Of a stretch of 64,000 bases of DNA, positions 48,831-57,056 are shown piece by piece. A program made the translations under genes and the position numbers. Every line of letters begins with the position of its first letter. The stretch's first letter is position 1. Source of the stretch: Candidatus Bathyarchaeota archaeon (GTDB lineage Archaea > Thermoproteota > Bathyarchaeia > Bathyarchaeales > Bathycorpusculaceae); contig JAOZHS010000001.1 in assembly GCA_026014745.1 (NCBI GenBank), positions 1-64,000 of the forward strand, in the 5' to 3' direction. Under the pieces are notes generated by a model that made no database searches, had not been told where the DNA came from, and was given only the letters and a program-made list of their open reading frames with translations.

Positions 48831-49781
48831 ATGCGCAAAATTGGCGTAGCAGTAATCGGAACGGGGCAATGGGGCAAAAACCATGCCCGCGTCTACAAAG
48901 AACTCCCCTCAACCGAACTTGTAGCAATATGTGACGTTAATGAGGAGCGAGCAAAGGCTATGGCAGCTCAGCATGGAGTGAAAGCCTACTCGGACAGCGC
49001 CGAGATGCTCAAAGACAAAAGCATTGAAGCAGTAAACGTATGCACCTGGTCCACCATCCTGGCACAGGAAGCTCTAAAAGTGCTCAACGCAGGCAAACAC
49101 GTCCTCGTAGAAAAACCGATGGCAACAACCCCCCAGCAAGCCCAGCAACTTGTTGAGACCGCAGAACAAAATGGCCTTCACTTAACGGTTGGGTTTTTGA
49201 TGCGTTTCATCCCCGGGTTGCAACAGATTCGGCAGTCCGTGGAAGACAAAAAAATCGGCGAATTAGTCTGCGCAACTGCCAAGCGCGTCTCACAGTGGCC
49301 TGAACGTATTGGCGACGTCGGCGTAGTTAAAGACACCGCCATCCATGACATAGACGTTATGCATTATATTTCAGGTGAGCAGCCTGTTTCGGTTTACGCC
49401 AAGATGGGTAGCATGCGTATCAAAAAATTTGAAGACTACGCACAAATCATGCTCAACTATAAAGACGGCAAAACCATGTTTATCGAAACCAACTGGCTAA
49501 CCCCCTATAAGACTCGCCAATTAACAGTCACAGGCAGCGACGCCATCATGAAACTCGACTACATAACCCAAGACCTATCCATCGAGATGCAGACTCAGAC
49601 GGTGCAGCCACGCGTGACATTCCAAGAGCCCTTAAAAGCCGAGCTACAGCATTTCGTGGACTGCATTGTGGAGAAAAAGAAACCCATAATCACTGGGCAA
49701 GATGGCGTAGACGCACTAAAAGTTGCCACGGCAGCCATAGAGTCTTCTGCCAAAAACAGGGCGATACAATTAGAAAGGTAG
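48831..49781 (+). CDS. Gfo/Idh/MocA family oxidoreductase
   Basis: A 316-aa NAD(P)-dependent sugar oxidoreductase. The Rossmann motif is V-I-G-T-G-Q-W-G-K-N-H (residues 8-18). The signature E-K-P-M-A-T lies at about residues 94-99, followed by G-F-L-M-R-F (about 120) and the catalytic-type D-T-A-I-H-D-I-D-V (about 166-174). This set is like the UDP-GlcNAc 3-dehydrogenases that start synthesis of 2,3-diamino sugars. It starts 2 bp after the cysteine-less dehydrogenase, so the two proteins may work together on one UDP-sugar for cell-surface glycans. Confidence 0.92.
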   Translation: MRKIGVAVIGTGQWGKNHARVYKELPSTELVAICDVNEERAKAMAAQHGVKAYSDSAEMLKDKSIEAVNVCTWSTILAQEALKVLNAGKHVLVEKPMATTPQQAQQLVETAEQNGLHLTVGFLMRFIPGLQQIRQSVEDKKIGELVCATAKRVSQWPERIGDVGVVKDTAIHDIDVMHYISGEQPVSVYAKMGSMRIKKFEDYAQIMLNYKDGKTMFIETNWLTPYKTRQLTVTGSDAIMKLDYITQDLSIEMQTQTVQPRVTFQEPLKAELQHFVDCIVEKKKPIITGQDGVDALKVATAAIESSAKNRAIQLER

Positions 49782-49783
49782 GG

Positions 49784-50053
49784 TTATTTTAGGTTGAAGG
49801 GCTTGCCTTCCGAAACCGTTTGGGCAGGCGCTTTCTCTTTCCATTTCTTTAAGAAAGGCAAATCGTCAGCTTCTTTTCGCAGCTCGTCGGGGAGCATTTC
49901 GGGGATTTCGTCGCGGATAGGGTACCAGCGTTGACATTTTGGGCAGACAATTAAGCCTTCGACGATTTCGTCTTTTTCCTCGAAAACGTAGAGTTCGAGT
50001 GGGTGATGTTTGTCAATTGGGCAGGCAAGAATTTCCATAAGCTTACGTTTCAT
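49784..50053 (-). CDS. Trm112-like zinc protein
   Basis: An 89-aa Trm112-type protein. It has I-L-A-C-P-I-D (about residues 8-14), then I-V-C-P-K-C-Q-R-W-Y-P-I-R-D-E-I-P-E-M-L (about 35-54), the typical strand-loop in which Trm112 grips a methyltransferase. Archaeal Trm112 activates several RNA and protein methyltransferases. The Trm5 gene follows 55 bp on in the same direction from upstream, but Trm5 is not a classic Trm112 partner. It is convergent with the Gfo/Idh/MocA gene. Confidence 0.88.
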   Translation of the reverse strand: MKRKLMEILACPIDKHHPLELYVFEEKDEIVEGLIVCPKCQRWYPIRDEIPEMLPDELRKEADDLPFLKKWKEKAPAQTVSEGKPFNLK

Positions 50054-50108
50054 AAGCGTCCACAGGGGATAGTTGTTGCCAGTTGAGTTATTAAAACTTG
50101 CTAAACAT

Positions 50109-50951
50109 CTAAGCTACCTCTATGTCTAAAACTGTTTGCCACCAATTTGGACCTGTACTCCTCACCCGCCGCGCCCCCACAAACTGATAGGTGACACATA
50201 AGCGGGTAAGTTGCGGTGCCACTTTTTGTTTAGTTAATTCCACAGGGTCCTCGCCCGCCGCAGCATGCTCAAATGAGTGGAAATGAATGGTGCCGCCTTC
50301 TTTTTTTAGCGCAGAAACCGCGAAGGGCAGGTATTGGAGTGCTAATTCAGGCAGCGGCATCAAAACACGATCAGCTACACCCTGCAGTTGGGTTTGGATG
50401 AGATCTTTTGCGTCACCAAGCAAAGCAGTAATCTTGCCGCTGACATGATTTAGTTGGATATTTTCTTGCATATAATGGAATGCTGTGGGGTTTATGTCGA
50501 TGGAGTAAACTTGAGCGTCGGGAACAGTTTTTGCGATAAGGACACTAAAGCACCCGACGCCAGCAAACATGTTAACCACAACTTCGCCAGATTTCACCAA
50601 AGATGCGATGCGACTACGTTCAAAGGATAGGCGTGGCGAGAAATAGCATTTCTCCAAATTCACCTTAAAGATGCAACCGTTCTCTTTGTAGGTAACTTCA
50701 GGTTTGTTTTCGCCCGCTAAAAGTTTCAGTTCTCGAACACGAAAACTGCCCTGAACAGCGCTGGTTTGAGAATAGACGGCTCTGAGTTTTTTGTGAATAT
50801 TCATTATTTGGTGGGCTACAATTTCAGCGTTTTTTGGGTTAGGCGTCTTTATTATGGCTACGTCTCCGATTATGTCAAAGGAATTGTAGACGCTACTCAG
50901 ATCTTGAGGGAACAACGAGTTTTGGAGTTTCTCTCGGAGACGTTTTCTCAC
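50109..50951 (-). CDS. trm5: tRNA (guanine37-N1)-methyltransferase Trm5
   Basis: Methylates G37 of tRNA with S-adenosylmethionine, the first step towards wyosine in tRNA-Phe. The chain has the class I methyltransferase core with V-V-N-M-F-A-G-V-G-C-F-S-V and V-Y-S-I-D-I-N-P-T-A, and an M-P-L-P-E motif in place of the usual N-L/P-P catalytic loop. The N-terminal domain (D-I-I-G-D-V-A-I-I-K) is of the Trm5 type. The track of canonical starts allows a TTG at 50999, but a TATA box (50988-50997) places the transcript start after it. GTG 50951 has GAGGAT 6 nt before it and is chosen (280 aa). It fits taw1 at 53924. Confidence 0.9.
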   Translation of the reverse strand: MRKRLREKLQNSLFPQDLSSVYNSFDIIGDVAIIKTPNPKNAEIVAHQIMNIHKKLRAVYSQTSAVQGSFRVRELKLLAGENKPEVTYKENGCIFKVNLEKCYFSPRLSFERSRIASLVKSGEVVVNMFAGVGCFSVLIAKTVPDAQVYSIDINPTAFHYMQENIQLNHVSGKITALLGDAKDLIQTQLQGVADRVLMPLPELALQYLPFAVSALKKEGGTIHFHSFEHAAAGEDPVELTKQKVAPQLTRLCVTYQFVGARRVRSTGPNWWQTVLDIEVA

Positions 50952-50987
50952 CGATATATCCTCTTTAGGGGGCAAGGTATTGGAAAT

Positions 50988-50997
50988 GTTTAAAAGC
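50988..50997. promoter_or_regulatory. Shared TATA box of divergent trm5 and rpoP
   Basis: GTTTAAAAGC reads as TTTAAAAG on the plus strand, 38 bp before the rpoP ATG, and as TTTTAAAC on the minus strand, 42 bp before the trm5 GTG. One nearly symmetric TATA box may therefore drive both genes in opposite directions. No second box was found for either gene in the 80-bp gap. Confidence 0.45.
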
Positions 50998-51030
50998 AAA
51001 ATACCTTTCTTTGTAGAAGAGGCGTTTCTA

Positions 51031-51192
51031 ATGGAAAGAACAGGAATTGTTTACGAATGTATGAGATGCGGATCTCGTGTACCTTCTGAAGAGTTAGAAC
51101 TTCGGGGCGGCGAAACCAAATGCATCATCTGCGGCTATCGAATTCTAAAAAAAGTTAAGCCGCCAGTAGTAAAACGAGTACGTTCAAAATAG
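51031..51192 (+). CDS. rpoP: DNA-directed RNA polymerase subunit P
   Basis: The smallest zinc-binding subunit of archaeal RNA polymerase (homologue of Rpb12). The 53-aa chain has C-M-R-C-G (residues 9-13) and C-I-I-C-G-Y-R-I-L (about 30-38), ending in P-P-V-V-K-R-V-R, which is the highly conserved tail. ATG 51031 is chosen; an earlier in-frame ATG would lie upstream of the expected transcript start. It is divergent from trm5 and shares its TATA region. Confidence 0.95.
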   Translation: MERTGIVYECMRCGSRVPSEELELRGGETKCIICGYRILKKVKPPVVKRVRSK

Positions 51193-51242
51193 AAAGGGAA
51201 CTCGTGTTTATTTACACGAGTGTAATTTTTGTTTATAATATT

Positions 51243-51536
51243 TTAGTAATAGTTTTGGTCGCCGAGTTTACGCAGTGCCTTTCCTTTAAGCTTCACCGAT
51301 TCTCCAAAGAAGTCATCGTCGAGTTCTTTTTCAACGGTTTGCCGCCGCACTGTTTCACCGCAGATACCTTGAGGCAGCAAACGACGCTTCATACACATCG
51401 AAAAGGTACAGTTCGCTACGTTGCATGGTTCTTCGGTCATTCTGCACCAAACAGAGTTGCGTCCGCGGAAATACATGGAGTTTTTGGCGCATTTAAAAGA
51501 TTGGCATGTTGGTGAACAAGCTTTTGATTGAGCCAA
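51243..51536 (-). CDS. Cysteine-rich small protein
   Basis: A 97-aa protein with nine cysteines in the first 60 residues: C-S-P-T-C-Q-S-F-K-C, W-C, C-N-V-A-N-C-T-F-S-M-C and C-G. The spacing suggests one or two metal sites or an Fe-S cluster. The C-terminal 35 residues are charged, with D-D-D-F-F. TTG 51536 is chosen because GAGGTG lies 6 nt upstream. I do not recognise the family, but the good ribosome site and residue pattern make it a real gene. It stands alone between rpoP (convergent) and the 694-aa surface protein. Confidence 0.72.
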   Translation of the reverse strand: MAQSKACSPTCQSFKCAKNSMYFRGRNSVWCRMTEEPCNVANCTFSMCMKRRLLPQGICGETVRRQTVEKELDDDFFGESVKLKGKALRKLGDQNYY

Positions 51537-51642
51537 CAGATACACCTCAACTGTCAAATAAAACTACTGTTTTGTCCTTGTATTTTCTTTATGTCCTCTA
51601 GATACCATATAAATCTTTTTCTACTTGAGGGTAAAAAACTTG

Positions 51643-53727
51643 TCAAGAGACAGGAGTAGTTTTTGGTTTGTTTCGTCTCTTAAGAAAGAGCTCTAATAGA
51701 GCAAACAGTATAACCGCCACTAACACGATTATGATAGTTAACAGGGTAGCCGCGGGAACTAGAAGTGAACCTAACGTAACATATTTTTCAAGTTTAACCT
51801 GCACAGTGGTGGGTTGGTTAACTGTTAAAGTATAAGCTTGATAACTCTCTGGGACACCTTGAGCTTGTGCAATTATCTGCATGTTGCCACCAATTATGTT
51901 ATCAAATGTCGCGACTCCATCGCTTTTGGTACGAATCATGAGGCTTTCGGTTTGAGGACCATTTAGGGTTACTTCAGCGTTGGATACAGGGATGCCGAAG
52001 AAATCCACCACTGTAACATCAACTTTAATGCCGTATAAGGTGCAGCGTATTTGTTGTTGGACGGAGTTAAATATCTGCAGGGTGGTTTCGTTGACTAAGA
52101 CGTTTTCTTTGTAGATTCTGACACGATAAGTGCCAAAGGTTACTAAGCTGTTTAATTCGCCGTTGCCATCCGTGTTAGCCGAATAAAACAGCCCATTTGT
52201 AACTTCAACAAGTTCTACACGAGCGTTAGGAATCGCACCGTGGCCGTAACCGACAACGGTAAGTGACACGTTTTTGTCGGGGCAAAGGATCACTACTTCA
52301 TTGATTGCCTGTGAGGGAAGATTGCTAACAGTGGTGTTGCCGCTGTTGAAGGCTTTACCATACATGGATGCTTCAATTGTGTATGTTGCGGATAGCAGAG
52401 TAGAGTTAAAGATGCAGCTACCTTGAGGGCTTGTCGTGTCAGTTGCGGTTGTTGTCTTTGATCCAGCTTTGAGTTCAATATTTACTGTGACAAAGGGAAT
52501 GGCTATACCATGAGAGTTCCTGACGGTAACTTTGAGATCTGTTAATTCGCATTGAACAATGAAGGTAGAGTCTTCATTCACAGTTATGTTGGCATGACCA
52601 ACAACGAGGTCATTCATTATTACAGTTATAGAGTGACCGCCTTTTTCGAGTTTAAGATTCGCAATACCGTCAACATCGTTTGTACTGCTGTAAACTGAAC
52701 TCGTTGCGACATCTTTTGCTTGAACTAAAAGACCCGAAGCCGCAACTCCCGCAAGGTTAGTGGTTTGCACTTTAACAGCATATCCCGGGACAGTGAAACG
52801 TTGGAAGTCTGGGAGTTGTTTGGCAGTTCCTTCGGGAGTGATTTTTAGGGTGTAATCTCCAATGGGAACATCAGAGGGAACAACCCATGAGGCAGTTATT
52901 GTGCCATCGGAAGAAGCCGCTACTGAGGTTGTCCCAACGGTTCCGCCTGAGGTGCTAGTTACCGTTATTGTGGCGGCTTGGTTTGGTTGATAGCCCATGG
53001 CTCTTATGCTTACGGTGTCGCCGCGGTGGTAAGTGGCGGAATCAAGTATGTTTACGGAGAAGTCGTTTTGGGCTAAGGATTGGGACTGGTTAAAGTAGAT
53101 GGTGTAGGTTCCAGGGTAATTTAGGGCTGAGCTGTCAGGTGTGGGTGTGAAGCTGCTGTCAGGGAAGCTGACTATGACGTTTGTTGTTCCTTTGGGGTTG
53201 GCGAGTCCTAAAGGAACAATCTTTGAATATTTCGCTGAATACTCGCCTGGAAGAGCCACACCTATGTTAGCGAAGTAGGAAACGCCCATTGCGCCTCCCG
53301 TTACGGTTATGTTGAATTGTACTGTGCTTCCTTCCTGCACCGAAGAAGGCACCGCGTTTATTGCATAACCAGTTTGAATAGCGAATTGGGATGAATAGTT
53401 AATGTTAATAGCGGTATCTCGAAAAATTAAGCCGTAGGAGCCAGCTGCCATTTCGGGAACGGTAAAGTTTGCATTTACATAGTGACCTTCAGCTTTGCCT
53501 GTGGCCACAACGGTTTTTGCAAATATAATCTGGTAGCTGCCATTTGGGCTAAATGTGTGTCCCACAACGTTTACGCGGCTGCCCACGGTACCGGTTGAGG
53601 ATTCTGGAGTAATCTGGCTTATGTATACGTCTCCGTCGGATAATTCCGCCGAATTAGCTAAGGGAACAAGTACAGCTGAGAACGCCAAAATGATTAAGAC
53701 CACAACTGTAACAAGTTTGTTATTCAA
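51643..53727 (-). CDS. Large Ig-like surface protein with C-terminal anchor
   Basis: A 694-aa exported protein: signal peptide (V-V-V-L-I-I-L-A-F-S-A-V-L-V-P, residues 8-26), then about six beta-sandwich modules. The early ones look like IPT/TIG or copper-amine-type Ig folds (I-T-P-E-S-S-T-G-T-V-G-S-R-V-N-V-V-G), and the later ones like carboxypeptidase-regulatory domains (L-K-V-T-V-R-N-S-H-G-I-A-I-P-F-V-T-V-N-I). One C-terminal membrane helix (about 655-685) and K-R-R-N-K anchor it. Many N-x-[ST] sites would allow N-glycosylation. The start is TTG with GGAG upstream. It is probably an S-layer-associated or adhesion protein. Confidence 0.85.
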   Translation of the reverse strand: MNNKLVTVVVLIILAFSAVLVPLANSAELSDGDVYISQITPESSTGTVGSRVNVVGHTFSPNGSYQIIFAKTVVATGKAEGHYVNANFTVPEMAAGSYGLIFRDTAININYSSQFAIQTGYAINAVPSSVQEGSTVQFNITVTGGAMGVSYFANIGVALPGEYSAKYSKIVPLGLANPKGTTNVIVSFPDSSFTPTPDSSALNYPGTYTIYFNQSQSLAQNDFSVNILDSATYHRGDTVSIRAMGYQPNQAATITVTSTSGGTVGTTSVAASSDGTITASWVVPSDVPIGDYTLKITPEGTAKQLPDFQRFTVPGYAVKVQTTNLAGVAASGLLVQAKDVATSSVYSSTNDVDGIANLKLEKGGHSITVIMNDLVVGHANITVNEDSTFIVQCELTDLKVTVRNSHGIAIPFVTVNIELKAGSKTTTATDTTSPQGSCIFNSTLLSATYTIEASMYGKAFNSGNTTVSNLPSQAINEVVILCPDKNVSLTVVGYGHGAIPNARVELVEVTNGLFYSANTDGNGELNSLVTFGTYRVRIYKENVLVNETTLQIFNSVQQQIRCTLYGIKVDVTVVDFFGIPVSNAEVTLNGPQTESLMIRTKSDGVATFDNIIGGNMQIIAQAQGVPESYQAYTLTVNQPTTVQVKLEKYVTLGSLLVPAATLLTIIIVLVAVILFALLELFLKRRNKPKTTPVS

Positions 53728-53923
53728 CCCTCGTCTCTCCGGAAACTCAAGTAACCATCTACTTGATGCTCATGTTTAACTAAGGGAGGATTTTAAACTT
53801 TGCCGTTTAATACAAAAACCCTCCAAGAAGCAGCTTAAACGTGAATTCACGCCCAGAAACCTTCTGATGGGGTGATTTTTAAAGGGCGGTTTCATTTGTT
53901 TGGTTTAGAATTATGGTGGAACC

Positions 53924-54889
53924 TTGGAGAGAAATACGGTTAATACGCTTTCCGCGGCGCTAAAAAAACAGAAATATCACTTAGTAGGCAACCACGCCGC
54001 CGTAAAACGCTGCAAATGGCTCTACGAATCCATTGTACATAACCGACCCTGCTATAAACAGAAATTCTACGGCATCCAAAGCCACCGCTGCATCCAAATG
54101 ACGCCGTCGCTGTATTATTGCACGCAGCAGTGCCTGTTCTGTTGGCGAGCGCAGAGCGGGGACTTGGAAGTCAAATGGGACGAGATGCACAATCCCAACC
54201 GAGACACACCTGAAGAAATCGTTGCGGGTTGTTTTCGTGCACAAGAAAAGATTATAAGCGGATACAAAGGTAACGAGAAGACGGATTGGCGTAAATTCCA
54301 AGAAGCCCTCCGGCCTAATCAAGTTGCCATCAGCCTCACAGGCGAACCCACTCTCTACGACCCGTTAGGCGAGCTAATAGGGGCTTTTCGGCAGAGGGGT
54401 TGCAGCACGTTTTTGGTTTCAAATGGCACGCTACCCTCCAAGCTAGGCAAGATAAGCAATGAACCCTCCCAACTCTACGTTTCACTGTGCGCACCCAACA
54501 AAGTAGTTTATCGGCGCGTCTGTCGACCACAGTTTCCCACTGCATGGGAAAAAGTCAACGAAAGCCTTGAGATGCTGCAGAGTTTCCGTTGCCGAACTGT
54601 TTTGCGGATGACGTTGGTTCGGGAACACAACATGAGCGCAGTTGAGGAATACGCAAAGTTGGTGGAGAAAGCTAACCCCACCTACATTGAAGCCAAAGCA
54701 TACATGCATATCGGTTTCTCAGGGTTGCGGTTGGGCTTTGACCACATGCCCATGTATGACGAGGTTAAGGCGTTCGCGGCACAGTTAGCGGAGAAAACGG
54801 GTTACAAAGTTATTGATGAAGCACCAGAGAGCCGAGTAGTCCTTTTGAGTCGACTGGAGAAACCTGTGAAAGTGGGAAGCGGCGTCTGA
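53924..54889 (+). CDS. taw1: tRNA 4-demethylwyosine synthase (Taw1/TYW1)
   Basis: Radical-SAM enzyme that joins m1G37 of tRNA-Phe with pyruvate to form 4-demethylwyosine. The 321-aa chain has Y-G-I-Q-S-H-R-C-I-Q-M-T-P (about residues 45-57), the radical SAM motif C-T-Q-Q-C-L-F-C-W-R (about 63-72), S-L-T-G-E-P-T-L-Y (about 136-144) and Y-I-E-A-K-A-Y-M-H-I-G (about 254-264), all typical. The flavodoxin domain of eukaryotic TYW1 is absent, as in archaea. The start is TTG 53924 behind GGTGG; an ACG four codons on with GGAG upstream is a weaker option. It uses the product of Trm5 (50109-50951). Confidence 0.94.
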   Translation: MERNTVNTLSAALKKQKYHLVGNHAAVKRCKWLYESIVHNRPCYKQKFYGIQSHRCIQMTPSLYYCTQQCLFCWRAQSGDLEVKWDEMHNPNRDTPEEIVAGCFRAQEKIISGYKGNEKTDWRKFQEALRPNQVAISLTGEPTLYDPLGELIGAFRQRGCSTFLVSNGTLPSKLGKISNEPSQLYVSLCAPNKVVYRRVCRPQFPTAWEKVNESLEMLQSFRCRTVLRMTLVREHNMSAVEEYAKLVEKANPTYIEAKAYMHIGFSGLRLGFDHMPMYDEVKAFAAQLAEKTGYKVIDEAPESRVVLLSRLEKPVKVGSGV

Positions 54890-55023
54890 TAAGTGCAGTA
54901 TGGCGATTTAAAGAAAAACGTTTTTGCCAGTTGTTATTTTAAACAATAAAGCAGAAGGTTGGATAAATTTAAATAGTATTCTTTTGCCTATGATAAAAAA
55001 GGTCAAGCGAGCGGTCACTGCCT

Positions 55024-55215
55024 ATGGTAAGCGAAGGAAGAGGAAGACTATTCAAAAGGAAAGACGGTAAATACTTAGTTTATCTACCTAAAGACTTAGC
55101 AGAAGACAGCATGTTCCCCTTCAAAGGCGGAGACACTATATTTGTCAAAGTTAGCTTCGCTCTTGGCGACAGTAAACTTTTAGTTGAAAAATGGTCAAGC
55201 CCCCAAGAACCTTAA
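55024..55215 (+). CDS. Small conserved basic protein
   Basis: A 63-aa protein: L-F-K-R-K-D-G-K-Y-L-V-Y-L-P-K-D-L-A (residues 9-26), then F-K-G-G-D-T-I-F-V-K-V-S-F and K-L-L-V-E-K-W. The pattern of a strand, a P-K-x-L-A turn and two more strands resembles an AbrB/SpoVT-like swapped-hairpin fold, which would bind DNA, but this is tentative. A TATA box AAATTTAAATAG lies about 50 bp upstream. It precedes the translin gene by 52 bp on the same strand. Confidence 0.7.
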   Translation: MVSEGRGRLFKRKDGKYLVYLPKDLAEDSMFPFKGGDTIFVKVSFALGDSKLLVEKWSSPQEP

Positions 55216-55267
55216 CCGCGGGAAACCAAAATAAACCCCTCCACGCATAGGTCTTAGCGGTGCTACT

Positions 55268-55915
55268 GTGTCTCTAAAAACAGTCCTCCAAGACATAAAA
55301 AAAGAGCTTATGGCAAAAAACCAAATACGCGAAGACACACACCAATCCATACGTAAAGCCACAAGCCTCTCCAAACAAGCCATCCTACGCATCCACCAAA
55401 AACGCTTAACCGACGCAGAAGAAATGATGACTAACGCTAAAGAAAGAATAACTGACCTAAAAAAACTCGCTGAACAATACCCTGAAATCATCTACGGCGG
55501 CATGCTGAGCGCGGCATTCCAAGAATACGCCGAAGCCAACATCCTTTTAACCTTAGTCAAAGAAGCGCGGTTTGTAACTCCAGCCGAAATCGGCGTACCC
55601 TCAATCGATTATGTTCTGGGTTTAGCGGATGTCATCGGAGAGTATAGGCGTTTGGCGCTGGATAATCTACGTGAAGGTAACGTGGAGCGGGGCGAAGAAT
55701 GCCTCAAAGTCATGGATGACATCTTCATTGAGCTCTTAGCGTTAGATGAAGCCTACGTTCTTGTCCCTGGACTACGCCACAAATCCGATATTGCACGCCG
55801 AATCATCGAAAGCACCCGAGGAGACATAACCATAGAGGTCCGCAGAAAAGCCCTCGAAGACCAACTAAAACAGTTCCAGATACCCAAACGCGCACGAAAA
55901 ACCAAGAAAGAGTAA
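55268..55915 (+). CDS. Translin-family protein
   Basis: A 215-aa, almost fully helical protein of the translin/TRAX family, which forms RNA- and DNA-binding octamers; TRAX relatives are RNases. Family marks are the long helix with R-E-D-T-H-Q-S-I-R-K-A-T-S-L-S-K-Q-A-I (residues 20-38), G-G-M-L-S-A-A-F-Q-E-Y-A-E-A-N (about 77-91), P-S-I-D-Y-V-L-G-L-A-D-V-I-G-E-Y-R-R (about 115-132) and a D-D-I-F-I-E-L-L segment. An E-x2-R-R and the Asp/Glu of the TRAX catalytic site may be present (G-E-Y-R-R). GTG 55268 is the start. It lies 6 bp before the endonuclease V gene. Confidence 0.9.
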   Translation: MSLKTVLQDIKKELMAKNQIREDTHQSIRKATSLSKQAILRIHQKRLTDAEEMMTNAKERITDLKKLAEQYPEIIYGGMLSAAFQEYAEANILLTLVKEARFVTPAEIGVPSIDYVLGLADVIGEYRRLALDNLREGNVERGEECLKVMDDIFIELLALDEAYVLVPGLRHKSDIARRIIESTRGDITIEVRRKALEDQLKQFQIPKRARKTKKE

Positions 55916-55921
55916 GGGTGC

Positions 55922-56593
55922 ATGCCCAAGTTAAGCAAATATTTTTCGGTGCAAAAAGCCCACCAAACCCAGCTTTGCCTCTCAAAAAAAGTTATCCGAA
56001 CAGACTGCTTACCCCAAAAAATCAGCACCGTAGGCGGCGTAGACGTTGCTTATGTGGGTGACTTAGGCATCGGCGCTGTGGTTGTTCTTGATTATGATTC
56101 ACTTGCAGTTTTAGAGTCGGCGGTAGCAACCTGCCAAGTCAACATGCCCTACATTCCCACGTTGCTGTCGTTTCGGGAACTCCCACCCGTAATGGCAGCC
56201 ATCCGAAAACTAAAGCAACAACCCGATGTTTTACTCGTGGATGCTCAGGGCTGGGCACATCCCTATCGATGCGGGTTTGCGACCCACCTCGGTTTAGCCC
56301 TCAGCAAACCCACAATTGGCGCCGCAAAGAGCCGCCTCATCGGTCAAGAAGCGCCTTGCGAAGGCAGAACGGTTTTGCTCGATAAGGGCGAAGTCATCGG
56401 AGAAGTCGTCACAACCAAAGCCGGGTGCAAACCCATCTACGTAAGCATCGGCAACAAGGTGTTGCTTGAAACAGCGGTGGCAATTGTTAGGCACTGCTCC
56501 AAAAACCGCATCCCCGAACCGACGCTACAAGCACACAAACTTGCCACTAAAGAGCGAAACCGATTGGCTGCGGAAAGCAAAGTAAATATCTAA
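55922..56593 (+). CDS. nfi: Endonuclease V
   Basis: Cleaves DNA or RNA next to deoxyinosine/inosine. The 223-aa protein keeps G-G-V-D-V-A-Y (catalytic Asp, residues 38-44), P-Y-I-P-T-L-L-S-F-R-E-L-P (about 77-89, with the catalytic Glu), L-V-D-A-Q-G-W-A-H-P (second Asp, about 104-113) and G-A-A-K-S-R-L-I-G (about 137-145). The usual D-G-Q-G-x-A-H-P has Ala for the first Gly. It forms a unit with translin upstream and the tRNA-binding protein downstream, an RNA-linked group. Confidence 0.93.
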   Translation: MPKLSKYFSVQKAHQTQLCLSKKVIRTDCLPQKISTVGGVDVAYVGDLGIGAVVVLDYDSLAVLESAVATCQVNMPYIPTLLSFRELPPVMAAIRKLKQQPDVLLVDAQGWAHPYRCGFATHLGLALSKPTIGAAKSRLIGQEAPCEGRTVLLDKGEVIGEVVTTKAGCKPIYVSIGNKVLLETAVAIVRHCSKNRIPEPTLQAHKLATKERNRLAAESKVNI

Positions 56594-56627
56594 AAACGCA
56601 GAATAGTAGCCCTTGAGCGTTAAAGAT

Positions 56628-56966
56628 ATGGCAGAACCCCAAGAAGTGTCGTTTGCTGACTTTGAAAAATTCGATTTCCGCATCGGAAAAATAATCGAAG
56701 CAACCACAGTTCCCGAGTCAAAGAAACTCATCAAAATGCAAGTCGACTTCGGAGAAGAGAAGCGCCAATGCATTGCAGGTCTACTCAAATACTACAAACC
56801 CGAAGAGTTAGTGGGCAAAAAATGCGTCTTCCTCACCAACCTGCAACGTCGCATGATTGCTGGGCTTGAGTCGCAGTGTATGGTTTTAGCTGCCGAAGAC
56901 GCCGCAGGAACTGTTTCGGTTCTGCAACCTGAAAAAGACATCTTGGAAGGCAGCAAAATAGGGTAA
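56628..56966 (+). CDS. tRNA-binding (EMAP II/MetG C-terminal/CsaA-like) domain protein
   Basis: A 112-aa OB-fold protein matching the C-terminal domain of MetRS, split off in many archaea. Typical are F-E-K-F-D-F-R-I-G-K-I-I-E-A (residues 11-24), K-K-L-I-K-M-Q-V-D-F-G, R-Q-C-I-A-G-L-L-K-Y-Y and M-I-A-G-L-E-S-Q-C-M-V-L-A-A (about 80-93). It likely binds tRNA as a helper for methionyl-tRNA synthetase. ATG 56628 is preferred; an in-frame TTG five codons upstream exists. It follows endonuclease V by 34 bp. Confidence 0.9.
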   Translation: MAEPQEVSFADFEKFDFRIGKIIEATTVPESKKLIKMQVDFGEEKRQCIAGLLKYYKPEELVGKKCVFLTNLQRRMIAGLESQCMVLAAEDAAGTVSVLQPEKDILEGSKIG

Positions 56967-57056
56967 CCCCCCTTTCCCCTGCCCGAAGAATAGTTACGGA
57001 AAAGTAAATTAATAATTGTCAGGGGTTATTGTAGTAATTTATTGTGAGGTCAATTT

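Noticed and set aside
53924-53938. ACG start option for taw1 behind GGAG
   Set aside because: A TTG three to four codons earlier has its own GGTGG at acceptable spacing, so no near-cognate start is needed.
54990-55070. A 26-residue very basic frame (M-I-K-K-V-K-R-A-V) overlapping the start of the 63-aa gene
   Set aside because: It is out of frame with a better supported gene and too short; Lys/Arg richness follows from the A/G-rich stretch. Worth a look only if ribosome profiling shows it.
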